Shown here one piece after another: positions 27,375 to 35,864 of a stretch of 64,000 nt of DNA; the stretch's first letter is position 1, and every line of letters begins with the position of its first letter. The stretch is from positions 124,001 to 188,000 of the forward strand of contig JAABSX010000001.1 in the NCBI GenBank assembly GCA_011390205.1, given 5' to 3'. Below the pieces are notes generated by a model. It was not told where the DNA came from and searched no databases. It saw only the letters and a list, made by a program, of their open reading frames with translations. The position numbers and the translations under genes are program-made. The stretch is from Microscillaceae bacterium. Lineage in GTDB: Bacteria; Bacteroidota; Bacteroidia; Cytophagales; Microscillaceae.

Positions 27375-29600
27375 ATGAAAAATCTAGAACTCTCTTCACT
27401 GGCTAAACTAGCAGTACATTATGTCAATAATACCCGTGAAAATATTTTTTTGACAGGTAAAGCAGGTTCTGGCAAAACCACCTTGCTCAAATACATTGTA
27501 GAACATACCTATAAAACCACTGCCGTAACTGCCCCGACAGGCATTGCGGCTATCAATGCTGGAGGCGTGAGTTTGCATTCTCTGCTACAGTTGCCCATTG
27601 GTAGTTTTATCCCTCAAGATGGACAAGCCCCCTTGATAGAAGGAAGGCGATTTTATACACCCAAAGCCGTATTGTCAGAGCAAAGAATGAGCAAAGACAA
27701 AAAAAGATTATTGCAAAGTCTTGAGTTGTTGATTATTGATGAGGTGAGTATGCTTCGTGCCGATTTATTGGATTGTGCCGATTTGATATTGCGTCATGCC
27801 CGTTTTAAAAAAAATAAACCCTTCGGTGGAGTACAACTATTGTTTATTGGCGACCTCAGCCAATTGCCTCCAATTGTACGCAATGAAGAGTGGGGTGTAT
27901 TGGCAAAATATTATGAAACTATGTTCTTTTTTGGAGCAAAGGTTCTCCAAAATAAGCCTCCTGTACATGTAAGGCTAGATAAAATCTATCGGCAGTCTGA
28001 CCCTGTTTTTCTGGATTTACTGAATCGATTGCGTGACAATCAACTGATTGAAGCAGACATCCATTTATTGAATGGACATTATTCCAAAGATTTTTCGGCA
28101 GATATTAAAGAAGGGTATATTTATATTACCACCCACAATTACAAAGCAATAGAGATGAATAGCAGAGAGTTGCAAAAACTTTCTACCCCACTTCAAAGCT
28201 ACGATGCCGAAATCCAAGATGAGTTTCCTGAAAATCTCTATCCTTGTGATTTACAACTTGAGCTGAAAGTGGGGGCACAAGTAATGTTTATTAAAAATGA
28301 CATAGGCGAATACCCACGTTTTTTTAATGGAAAAATCGGTAAAGTGGTTGACTTAGATGACGATAACATCGGCATACTACTAGAAGATAATGGTGAGGTA
28401 ATTTATCCCGAAAAAAATGTCTGGGAAAACAAAAGATACACCATCAACAAAGACACAGGAGAAACCGAAGAGGAAGTCATCGGGACATTTACGCAATACC
28501 CGCTCAAACTAGCTTGGGCGATTACGGTGCATAAAAGCCAAGGATTGACCTTTGAGAAAGCCATTTTGGATTTGGCAGGTTCTTTTGCACCTGGGCAAAT
28601 GTATGTAGCACTTTCTCGCCTGACAGCTCTGGAGGGATTAATTTTGGCTTCACTCATTCCTACACAGGGCATGGCACAAGACCCTATATTACTCACTTTT
28701 AATAAAAACAGACCCAGTGAAGCAACCTTGCAAGAAAATCTGGAGCAAGCCCGAAACCACTTTTTGGTAGAATATACCCAGCAAGCCTATAATTTAAAAA
28801 ACTGGGAAACCTTGCTTCAAACTCATTTAGAGTCTTTTGATAAAGACGAAAATCGCTCTACCAAACAAAACTACAAAGATTGGACACAAGATTTATTGAA
28901 TGATTTTAAACCTGTAAAAGAAGTAGCCGAAAAATTTCAACAACAAATTACCAGAATCTTTCAAACAGAAAATCCCCAAAATCTTCCTAAAACTTTGCAC
29001 GAAAGGGGCAGCAAGGCAAAAGACTATTTTTTACCCTTGTTAGAGGAGAGAATAGTCGCAATCCGCAAGCACAGGCAAAAAGTAAATGAACAAAAGAAAA
29101 TTAAAGGCTATGCGCAAGAACTCACAGAGCTTGAACAAACACTTATTCAAATCAAAAAAGACATGATTAAAGTAGGGCTTCTGCTGCAAAATACAGCCGA
29201 AGGTCGCTTGATGAGCAAAGAAACCCTACAACAGGCCAATGAATACCAAGCTCAAAATCGGAAGTTTGCAGAAGTCAAAAATACAATCAAATTGAAGACC
29301 CACGAGGTTTCATTCAGACTTTTTCAAGAAGGCAAAAACATACAAGAAATTGCCGAAGAGCGAGGCTTAAGCATAGGTACGATAGAAACCCATCTCACAG
29401 GCTATATTGAAACAGGACAAATTCAAATTCATCAATTTGTGTCTGAGCGTGATGTAAACTTAATCTTAGAAGCTTCCCAAAAACTTGAAACAGACCAACT
29501 ATCTCCCTTGAGAGAATACCTAAAAGAGGCTTATTCATACAGTGTTCTACGAATGGTGATGGGGTATAAGAAGTATCAACAGCGTATTGTCACGCCGTAG
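27375..29600 (+). CDS. Pif1-like helicase with C-terminal helix-turn-helix
   Basis: A 741-residue superfamily 1B helicase. Walker A GKAGSGKT is at residues 28-35, followed by TAPTGIAAINAGG, the Walker B region LLIIDEVSML, FIGDLSQLPPI, the AWAITVHKSQGLTFEKA motif and YVALSRL. After residue 440 comes a long helical region and a helix-turn-helix of the helicase-associated kind (NIQEIAEERGLSIGTIETHL). Pif1 helicases unwind DNA 5' to 3', resolve G-quadruplexes and help replication forks. This architecture is common in Bacteroidota. The last codons (RIVTP and stop) lie inside a dispersed palindromic repeat, so the natural C-terminus may have been altered by it. Confidence 0.9.
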   Translation: MKNLELSSLAKLAVHYVNNTRENIFLTGKAGSGKTTLLKYIVEHTYKTTAVTAPTGIAAINAGGVSLHSLLQLPIGSFIPQDGQAPLIEGRRFYTPKAVLSEQRMSKDKKRLLQSLELLIIDEVSMLRADLLDCADLILRHARFKKNKPFGGVQLLFIGDLSQLPPIVRNEEWGVLAKYYETMFFFGAKVLQNKPPVHVRLDKIYRQSDPVFLDLLNRLRDNQLIEADIHLLNGHYSKDFSADIKEGYIYITTHNYKAIEMNSRELQKLSTPLQSYDAEIQDEFPENLYPCDLQLELKVGAQVMFIKNDIGEYPRFFNGKIGKVVDLDDDNIGILLEDNGEVIYPEKNVWENKRYTINKDTGETEEEVIGTFTQYPLKLAWAITVHKSQGLTFEKAILDLAGSFAPGQMYVALSRLTALEGLILASLIPTQGMAQDPILLTFNKNRPSEATLQENLEQARNHFLVEYTQQAYNLKNWETLLQTHLESFDKDENRSTKQNYKDWTQDLLNDFKPVKEVAEKFQQQITRIFQTENPQNLPKTLHERGSKAKDYFLPLLEERIVAIRKHRQKVNEQKKIKGYAQELTELEQTLIQIKKDMIKVGLLLQNTAEGRLMSKETLQQANEYQAQNRKFAEVKNTIKLKTHEVSFRLFQEGKNIQEIAEERGLSIGTIETHLTGYIETGQIQIHQFVSERDVNLILEASQKLETDQLSPLREYLKEAYSYSVLRMVMGYKKYQQRIVTP

Positions 29601-29656
29601 GCATCTGCTATAGTACGTATCCTTTTTCTCTGCTTTCAGATTCCTACGGAATGACA
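29588..29656 (+). repeat. dispersed ~69-bp imperfect palindrome, copy 1
   Basis: The ends TGTCACGCCGTAGGCATCTG (29588-29607) and CAGATTCCTACGGAATGACA (29637-29656) are inverted repeats of each other with three mismatches. A second, diverged copy lies on the other strand at 63736-63803, alignable along its full length. The unit overlaps the 3' end of the Pif1-like gene, whose TAG stop (29598-29600) is within the left arm. It resembles REP-type or MITE-like non-coding repeats. Confidence 0.65.
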
Positions 29657-29693
29657 CCTCCAACTGGTCTTAGTTTGCGGTAAGCATAACCTA

Positions 29694-29745
29694 CAGCAGC
29701 AAACTGCTCTTAGCGATACGAGACGCTCAAAACAGTTTGCTACTG
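29694..29745. repeat. hairpin with 13-bp arms
   Basis: Arms 29694-29706 (CAGCAGCAAACTG) and 29733-29745 (CAGTTTGCTACTG), one mismatch, with a smaller AGCG/CGCT hairpin inside. The right half overlaps direct repeat copy B. It could fold in the 5' region of pyrB, but may simply be part of the repeat cluster. Confidence 0.5.
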
Positions 29746-29773
29746 TGGGTAAAGACACCAATACCAGAGGGGG
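29720..29773 (+). repeat. direct repeat copy B
   Basis: About 54 bp matching copy A (24979-25031). The two copies are in the same orientation and bracket the radical SAM and Pif1-like genes, 4.7 kb apart. This copy also lies 84 bp before the pyrB start. Confidence 0.6.
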
Positions 29774-29856
29774 AGATTAGGTACTTGTCTCTATAGCCTA
29801 AAATCTAGCATGGGTTTACAAATAATTTCCCGAACTTTGTGCCAAATTCTATCATC

Positions 29857-30768
29857 ATGAAACACCTTTTAGGCATCAAAGAATTAAGCCCTGCTAAGAT
29901 TGGAGAGATTCTGGACACAGCAGCAAACTTCAAGGAAGTCATCAATCGCCCCATCAAAAAAGTCCCTTCGCTGAGGGATGTAACCATTGCCAATGTTTTT
30001 TTTGAAAACTCCACCCGCACACGGCTGTCTTTTGAGCTTGCCGAAAAACGCCTTTCGGCAGATGTGATTAATTTCTCGGCATCTGGCAGCTCTGTCAAAA
30101 AAGGGGAAACCCTCCTAGACACCGTCAATAATATCTTGGCGATGAAAGTGGATATGATTGTGATGCGGCACTCGAGTGTAGGCGCACCTCATTTTCTGGC
30201 AAAACACATCTCTGCCAACATCATCAATGCAGGCGATGGCACACACGAGCACCCTACACAAGCCCTCTTAGATGCTTTCTCAGTAAGAGAGAAATTAGGT
30301 GAAATTGAAGGTAAAAAAATAGTAATTGTAGGGGATATCTTGCATTCAAGAGTAGCACTTTCCAATATTTTTGCCTTCCAAAAGCTAGGGGCAGAGGTCA
30401 TGGTCTGTGGCCCTATCACACTTTTACCCAAGCACATCCGTGAGCTAGGTGTAAAAGTAGAGCTAGACATCCACAAAGCCCTTCAATGGTGTGATGTAGC
30501 CAATGTACTCCGCATACAGCTCGAAAGACAGCAGATTAAATATTTTCCTTCTCTGCGTGAATATACATTGTATTATGGCATCAATAAAGCAATGCTTGAT
30601 TCATTAGACAAAGAAATCGTGGTGATGCACCCTGGCCCCATCAATCGTGGGATAGAACTCAGCAGCGATGTGGCTGATTCTGAGCATGCCATCATCTTAG
30701 ACCAAGTAGAGAACGGGGTGGCGGTGCGTATGGCAGTGCTGTACTTATTGGCAGGGCAGGTAAGTTAA
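29857..30768 (+). CDS. pyrB: aspartate carbamoyltransferase, catalytic subunit
   Basis: The ATG at 29857 is preferred to the GTG at 29839, because it gives the standard start MKHLLGIKEL. The product has 303 residues. Carbamoyl phosphate contacts are STRTR (residues 52-56), the MRHSSVGAP loop and HPTQ; the aspartate site includes MHPGPINRG. It joins carbamoyl phosphate and aspartate in the second step of pyrimidine synthesis. No pyrI regulatory gene or pyrR leader is visible. The gene is monocistronic; about 290 bp separate it from dnaB. Confidence 0.97.
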   Translation: MKHLLGIKELSPAKIGEILDTAANFKEVINRPIKKVPSLRDVTIANVFFENSTRTRLSFELAEKRLSADVINFSASGSSVKKGETLLDTVNNILAMKVDMIVMRHSSVGAPHFLAKHISANIINAGDGTHEHPTQALLDAFSVREKLGEIEGKKIVIVGDILHSRVALSNIFAFQKLGAEVMVCGPITLLPKHIRELGVKVELDIHKALQWCDVANVLRIQLERQQIKYFPSLREYTLYYGINKAMLDSLDKEIVVMHPGPINRGIELSSDVADSEHAIILDQVENGVAVRMAVLYLLAGQVS

Positions 30769-30992
30769 GGTTAAATCCTAAAATATAATTATTCCTAGAA
30801 TAGCCTGTAAAAATTTATTTCACTACAAACAAGTAAAGACAAGATACATGATAATTTTATTGATAAAATCAATTTTTATCTGATAAAAAACACTGTTTTT
30901 TTTGATTAAAAATATATTTAAACTTTCTTTATTTAACTTGCTCATTTGCAGATATTTATAATTTTAGTAAGATTTTTTTTGATGGATATGTC

Positions 30993-31021
30993 TTGAATCA
31001 ATGGAGTTTTTCATATCTTTG
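30993..31021 (+). promoter_or_regulatory. promoter of dnaB
   Basis: A TTG (30993-30995), an 18-bp spacer and TATCTTTG (31014-31021), an exact match to the Bacteroidota -7 box. The start of transcription would be near 31028, leaving a short leader to the TTG start codon at 31054. This is the best promoter match in the window. The preceding 285-bp gap after pyrB is AT-rich and holds nothing else of note. Confidence 0.6.
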
Positions 31022-31053
31022 CTATCACCCCAAACCTTAAAAACGTACAGAAA

Positions 31054-34000
31054 TTGGCAGACTCAAAAAACAATACATCACGAAACCGCAGCAACAACCC
31101 CAACTACCAGATGTCTAATCAGCTAGGCAAACTCCCACCTCAGGTGCTAGAGCTAGAAGAGGCAGTTTTGGGTGCGCTGATGATTGAGAGTGATGCACTT
31201 AATAAGGTCATTGATGTCTTGCGTCCCGAGACTTTTTACAAAGTAGCGCATCAGGAGATTTACCAAGCTATTTTTGAATTATTCTCCGAGTCTGAGCCTA
31301 TTGACATGCTCACCGTCTCACAGCAGCTCCGCAAGAAGGGTAAATTAGAGCTCGCTGGAGGGCCTACTTACATCATGCGGATGACCACCAGTGTAAACTC
31401 CGCCGCCAATATAGAGTACCACGCACGCATCATCACTGAGCAAGCCATCAAGCGTGAGCTAATTTCTATTGCCTCTGAAATTCACAAAGATGCCTTTGAA
31501 GACAGTACGGATGTATTTGAGATGCTGGACTCGGCAGAGCAAAAGTTGTTTCAAATATCGGAAAGTAATATTCGTAAAAATTTTACGATGATGTCGCCTT
31601 TAGTGCAGCAAGCCATCAAAGAAATAGAATCTCGAAAAGACCTCAAAGATGGGCTTACGGGAATCCCTACGGGGCTGACAGCCCTAGACCGCATGACAGC
31701 AGGCTGGCAAAAATCTGACCTTGTCATCTTGGCAGCAAGGCCAGGCATGGGCAAATGCCTAGGCAAAGGCACAAAAGTATTGATGTATGATGGGAGGCTC
31801 AAAAAAGTAGAAGACATACAAATAGGTGAGCAATTAATGGGTGATGACAGTACGCCTCGCAGGGTGCTTTCATTGGCAAGAGGCATTGAGAAAATGTACT
31901 GGATACGTCAGAACAAAGGCATTGATTACCGTGTCAATGAAAGCCATATCCTCAGCCTAAGAAGAAGTAGAAATGAAGGAAAACACCAGCACAGCGAGGT
32001 GATGGATATTTCGTTGAAAGAATACCTTGAAAAGTCAGATAAATTTAAGTCTAACTACAAAGGCTTTAAAGTGGCCGTTGCTTTTCCTGAGCAATACACC
32101 AGCATAGACCCTTACTTTTTAGGATTGTGGCTAGGAGATGGGAGTGCAAGTGATGTACGCATTGCTACCACAAACACCGAAATCGTCGATTACCTCGAAG
32201 AATACGCTCAGGAGCAGTCATTGACTCTAAAAGTATATCAGGCAACAGACAAAGAAAATTCTTCGGGAAAGGCACTTCAAAGTGAGTTGAGAAAATTAAA
32301 TCTTCTAAGTAATAAACACATTCCACAAAACTACCTTACCAACAGTGAAGCCAAAAGATTGGCATTGTTGGCAGGTTTGCTAGACTCAGACAGGTACTAT
32401 GCCCCCGATTCAAATGGCTACGAAATCACACTCAAAAGCCAAGCACTTGCCCAGCAGGTGAAGTTTCTAGCCGACACATTGGGTTTTCGCACTTCTCTCC
32501 ACTCAAAAATGGCTACCATCAAAACCATTGGCTATGAATGTGAGGCATTTAGTGTATGTATTTATGGGGATATTGACAAAATCCCTACCCGTTTGGAACG
32601 AAAAAAAGCACGTGGCTGGGAAATCCCTCAAAGCTGGCAACACACTGGAATCCAAGTAATCTATGACAAAATAGACCAATACTACGGCTTTGTGATTGAT
32701 GGCAATCATAGATTTTTACTGGAAGACATGACCGTAACCCATAATACTGCTTTCTCCCTCTCTGTAGTCCGCAATGCTGCCGTTGATTTTGGGCATCCCG
32801 TGGCGTTTTTTTCCTTGGAGATGTCAGAGATGCAGCTCGTCAATCGTCTTATCTCTGCCGAAACTGAGCTAGAAAGTGATAAAATTAAAAGAGGAAACCT
32901 TGCCGAACACGAGTGGGCACAACTCTACCATAGAACAAGTAAAATCAGCGAAGCCCCTATTTTTATTGATGATACTCCAGGGCTTTCGGTGCTGGAGCTG
33001 CGGGCAAAATGCCGAAGACTCAAAGCACAGCATGATATTCAGCTCATCATCGTGGATTATCTCCAGCTCATGACCGCCAATGTAGGCAAAGGAGGGCAAG
33101 GAAACCGTGAGCAAGAAATTGCCTTGATTTCACGCAGTTTGAAAAACATCGCCAAAGAACTCAACGTACCTGTCATCGCACTCTCACAGCTTAGCCGTGC
33201 CGTAGAAACCCGAGGCGGAGACAAACGCCCGCAGTTGAGTGATTTGAGGGAATCGGGATGTATTACAGGGGATAGCCTTATTTTGAATAGTGAAACTGGC
33301 GAGCTAATTCCTATCAAAGAATTGGCGGAAAGACAAGCACAAATACCTTTTGCATGTGCCGCAGTAGATGGGCAGCTAAAAGTAAAGTCTCATTCATTGG
33401 TCAAGGCTTTTTACTCAGGCAAAAAGCAGGTATTTGAACTCATAACCCGCACTGGCAGAAAAATAAAAGCAAGTGCCAATCATCCTTTTTTAAAACTCAA
33501 TGGCTGGACTCGCCTAGATGCACTCCATATAGGAGATAATATCGCCATCCCTCGCAAAATTAACATTACCCACCCAAGCAATCCACTTACAGATGATGAG
33601 CTGATTTTGTTGGCACATTTGCTGGGAGATGGCTGTACAGAACTGCCAAGAGATATTTTTAAAAGTGATACGAATAAAATAGCTCTTTTTATCAGACACC
33701 TCTGGGCGACTGGTGGGAATATTTCTTGGAAAAAGATGGCAGATAGAAAAGATTCTGGAGCCATTTATTACGCATCTTCTAGTCGTCAGCTTTGCGAGCA
33801 GCTACAGCACTTGTTGCTCAGGCTAGATATTTTGGCCACGATTCTGGCCAAACCCTCTCACAAAGGCCATCGAGATATGTACTATTTAAAAATAGACGGG
33901 GTAGAAAATCAAATTAAATTCCTCGAGAAAGTAGGTTGCCATGGCGAAAGAGGAAAGATAATTCCTGAATTGCTTGCGGCTCTCTATCAAATTAAGGGCA

Positions 34001-34656
34001 ATCCTAATGATGATGTAATCCCCAAAGAAGCTTGGGAGCGCATCATCAAGCCATTTAAAGAAATACAGAAAATCACTTGGAGAAATTTTGCCTCAGAGTT
34101 AGGAGTGGCATACAACAGTGCTGGATTGTTCAAGCACGAAATCTCGAGGATACGTATGCAGCAAATTTCTCATGTATTGCCTTTAGCCCTGCTGAATCAT
34201 CTGGCAGAATCTGACGTGCTTTGGGATGAAATCATCGCAATCAATCCTCTTGGAGAAGAAGATGTCTATGATGCTACCGTAGATGAAGTACATAACTTTG
34301 TGGCAAATGATATTATACTTCACAACAGCATAGAGCAAGATGCCGACATCGTATTGTTTCTTTATCGCCCTGAGTATTACGGCATTACGCAAGATTTAGA
34401 AGGAAACCCCACCAAAGACGTAGGAGAAGTCATCATAGCCAAGCACCGAAACGGCTCGCTGGGAGATGTCAAGCTGAAATTTATAGGCAAATATACCAAG
34501 TTTACCAATCTGGAAAATGAAGGATTTAATTTCGGGGGAGATGCTCCCAAAGGGATGATTACACTTTCTAGCAAAGTAAACGAACGCCCTTCTAACCCAG
34601 ACACTGGAAGCAACGGCGGAGGAGGCTTGCCCCCCACCGACGAGCCGCCCTTCTAA
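31054..34656 (+). CDS. dnaB: replicative DNA helicase DnaB with two inteins
   Basis: The 1200-codon frame codes for a DnaB host protein of about 514 residues interrupted by two inteins. Host parts: an N-terminal domain (PPQVLELEEAVLGALMIES), the RecA-like core with Walker A ARPGMGK-T split by intein 1, FFSLEMS, the Walker B strand LIIVDYLQLM, IALSQLSRAVE, and SDLRESG-S split by intein 2, then SIEQDADIVLFLYRPEYY. After both splice events the ATPase is complete. The frame starts with TTG (31054), with stop TGA just upstream at 30994; the first ATG in frame is 31111 (residue 20). The short leader from the promoter favours TTG, but ATG cannot be excluded. The C-terminus ends in a Gly/Pro-rich tail. 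Confidence 0.95.
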   Translation: MADSKNNTSRNRSNNPNYQMSNQLGKLPPQVLELEEAVLGALMIESDALNKVIDVLRPETFYKVAHQEIYQAIFELFSESEPIDMLTVSQQLRKKGKLELAGGPTYIMRMTTSVNSAANIEYHARIITEQAIKRELISIASEIHKDAFEDSTDVFEMLDSAEQKLFQISESNIRKNFTMMSPLVQQAIKEIESRKDLKDGLTGIPTGLTALDRMTAGWQKSDLVILAARPGMGKCLGKGTKVLMYDGRLKKVEDIQIGEQLMGDDSTPRRVLSLARGIEKMYWIRQNKGIDYRVNESHILSLRRSRNEGKHQHSEVMDISLKEYLEKSDKFKSNYKGFKVAVAFPEQYTSIDPYFLGLWLGDGSASDVRIATTNTEIVDYLEEYAQEQSLTLKVYQATDKENSSGKALQSELRKLNLLSNKHIPQNYLTNSEAKRLALLAGLLDSDRYYAPDSNGYEITLKSQALAQQVKFLADTLGFRTSLHSKMATIKTIGYECEAFSVCIYGDIDKIPTRLERKKARGWEIPQSWQHTGIQVIYDKIDQYYGFVIDGNHRFLLEDMTVTHNTAFSLSVVRNAAVDFGHPVAFFSLEMSEMQLVNRLISAETELESDKIKRGNLAEHEWAQLYHRTSKISEAPIFIDDTPGLSVLELRAKCRRLKAQHDIQLIIVDYLQLMTANVGKGGQGNREQEIALISRSLKNIAKELNVPVIALSQLSRAVETRGGDKRPQLSDLRESGCITGDSLILNSETGELIPIKELAERQAQIPFACAAVDGQLKVKSHSLVKAFYSGKKQVFELITRTGRKIKASANHPFLKLNGWTRLDALHIGDNIAIPRKINITHPSNPLTDDELILLAHLLGDGCTELPRDIFKSDTNKIALFIRHLWATGGNISWKKMADRKDSGAIYYASSSRQLCEQLQHLLLRLDILATILAKPSHKGHRDMYYLKIDGVENQIKFLEKVGCHGERGKIIPELLAALYQIKGNPNDDVIPKEAWERIIKPFKEIQKITWRNFASELGVAYNSAGLFKHEISRIRMQQISHVLPLALLNHLAESDVLWDEIIAINPLGEEDVYDATVDEVHNFVANDIILHNSIEQDADIVLFLYRPEYYGITQDLEGNPTKDVGEVIIAKHRNGSLGDVKLKFIGKYTKFTNLENEGFNFGGDAPKGMITLSSKVNERPSNPDTGSNGGGGLPPTDEPPF
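31756..32745 (+). other. DnaB intein 1 (330 aa) in the Walker A loop
   Basis: Residues 235-564 of the precursor. It begins with Cys (CLGKGTKVLMYDG), ends with the splice motif VTHN, and is followed by Thr as first C-extein residue. It sits exactly between Lys and Thr of the P-loop GMGK-T, so the host ATPase is dead until splicing. Splicing block B is NESHILSL. It carries a dodecapeptide (LAGLIDADG-type) homing endonuclease: FLGLWLGDGSA and LLAGLLDSD, both with their catalytic Asp. The end block GNHRFLLEDMTVTHN is typical of inteins placed in P-loops. Confidence 0.92.
33259..34326 (+). other. DnaB intein 2 (356 aa) at the RESG/SIEQ site
   Basis: Residues 736-1091 of the precursor. The start CITGDSLILNSETG and end HNFVANDIILHN closely resemble the Synechocystis DnaB intein, which uses the same insertion point. 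The next extein residue is Ser. Block B reads TRTGRKIKASANHPFLKL. The endonuclease region has LLAHLLGDG with its Asp, but the second motif reads LWATGG where relatives have LWATDG. The second catalytic acid is therefore missing, changeable by one base (GAT to GGT, codon 33712-33714), so cleavage is probably lost while splicing should be intact. Confidence 0.92.
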
Positions 34657-34745
34657 ACACTGAGCAAGGATTGAGTCATAAAATCTAATCTTTTAGTATG
34701 GCTTGAACTCACTCCATCTAAAACACTCATTGTCAAATACTTAGA

Positions 34746-34775
34746 TTATTCCTTCTCGTGAGAGAGCAGGAATAA
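34746..34775. terminator. hairpin between converging dnaB and porP genes
   Basis: Stem TTATTCCT (34746-34753) with AGGAATAA (34768-34775) and an inner TCTC/GAGA stem. No T run follows, so the terminator role is only likely from its position between converging genes. Confidence 0.35.
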
Positions 34776-34780
34776 GAATG

Positions 34781-35833
34781 CTAAAACCTAGGACAAGGAA
34801 GCCCTGGGCTTAATTTTCTTTTGACCCCATTACGAGGTTTTGCTTTTTTGAGTAGATAACGCAGCGAAAGCTCATGAGCACCACCTGCATCAGGGGCAAG
34901 GCTCGAAATCGTAAAATCATAACTGTATCCTATCGCAATATCACCAACCTTAAAGCCTGCCAAGGCAATGATAGACTCGTGGTTGGTAATGCCAGGGCGA
35001 TAAGGTGTAACAGGGATTCCTCTGTACCAAAGCCCTAGCACTATAGGCTCATAGGTTATATAGACTCCCAAATCTAGCTGCTCAAAACTGCCTTGCCTTT
35101 TGTATAAGAAAGTAGGCGTAATGCTTTTTTCACGGTAGCCAGGGCGGTATTGGTCTCGCCAATCTTGGTAGCGGTCCAGAGGGATTTTTACGCCTAATTG
35201 TAAGTCATAGCGTATGGGGAGGTTCACGTTTGCCTCATTCTGGGTCTGAGGTTCTAAGACATCTTGCCGAGGGCGGTTCATGTTATGTGCCGAAAGCCCC
35301 ACAAAATATTTATCTGAATAGAGCAAAAACCCTGTAGAAACATTGAAATAATTAAGGCGGTCAGCATTGAGGTTTTCTTGGGTGCTGCCACTAAAGCCTT
35401 GCCCATCAAATTGATCACCGAAGGTAAGGTTAAAGAAATTAAAATCTCTCATTACATAAGAGACATCCATCCCTGCCCTAAGCCTGTAATTTTCGCTCAA
35501 TTCTAGTTCATAGGCATACTGCAGCCCTACACTCTGTGAGCGGTAGCCTGCCCCTGTAGCCTCATCTCTGTTGATAATCAGCCCAAAGCCACTGTTGATA
35601 TTGTCAAAATATTTATCAATAGAAAAAGAAACAGACTGAAAACTGGCTTCTAAATTAGGCCATTGATTGCGGTAATTTAAAATAAAGCGTGTATTCTCTT
35701 CTGAGCCTGCCAATGCTGGATTGATGTAGAGAGGCGCTGCATAATACTGTGAAAACTGAGGGTCTTGTGCCTGTACTTCAGACAAAAAAGCCAAGGAAGA
35801 CATCCACAATGCGAGTGTAATGATTTTTTTCAT
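34781..35833 (-). CDS. type IX secretion system PorP/SprF-family membrane protein
   Basis: A 350-residue outer membrane beta-barrel protein. The signal peptide ends in VQA, and the mature start QDPQFSQYYAAPLYINPALAG is the family hallmark. Repeated amphipathic strands follow, with GLGLIINRDEATGAG-like hairpins. PorP/SprF proteins act in type IX secretion or gliding, binding secreted surface adhesins or PorE in complexes. Here there is no PKD-domain or gliding adhesin gene next to it, so this is a lone paralogue. The end of the protein has a short basic tail. The gene follows birA 31 bp downstream in transcription order. Confidence 0.9.
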   Translation of the reverse strand: MKKIITLALWMSSLAFLSEVQAQDPQFSQYYAAPLYINPALAGSEENTRFILNYRNQWPNLEASFQSVSFSIDKYFDNINSGFGLIINRDEATGAGYRSQSVGLQYAYELELSENYRLRAGMDVSYVMRDFNFFNLTFGDQFDGQGFSGSTQENLNADRLNYFNVSTGFLLYSDKYFVGLSAHNMNRPRQDVLEPQTQNEANVNLPIRYDLQLGVKIPLDRYQDWRDQYRPGYREKSITPTFLYKRQGSFEQLDLGVYITYEPIVLGLWYRGIPVTPYRPGITNHESIIALAGFKVGDIAIGYSYDFTISSLAPDAGGAHELSLRYLLKKAKPRNGVKRKLSPGLPCPRF

Positions 35834-35864
35834 GGGGGTTAATTTGTTAATAAAAACACTTTAT

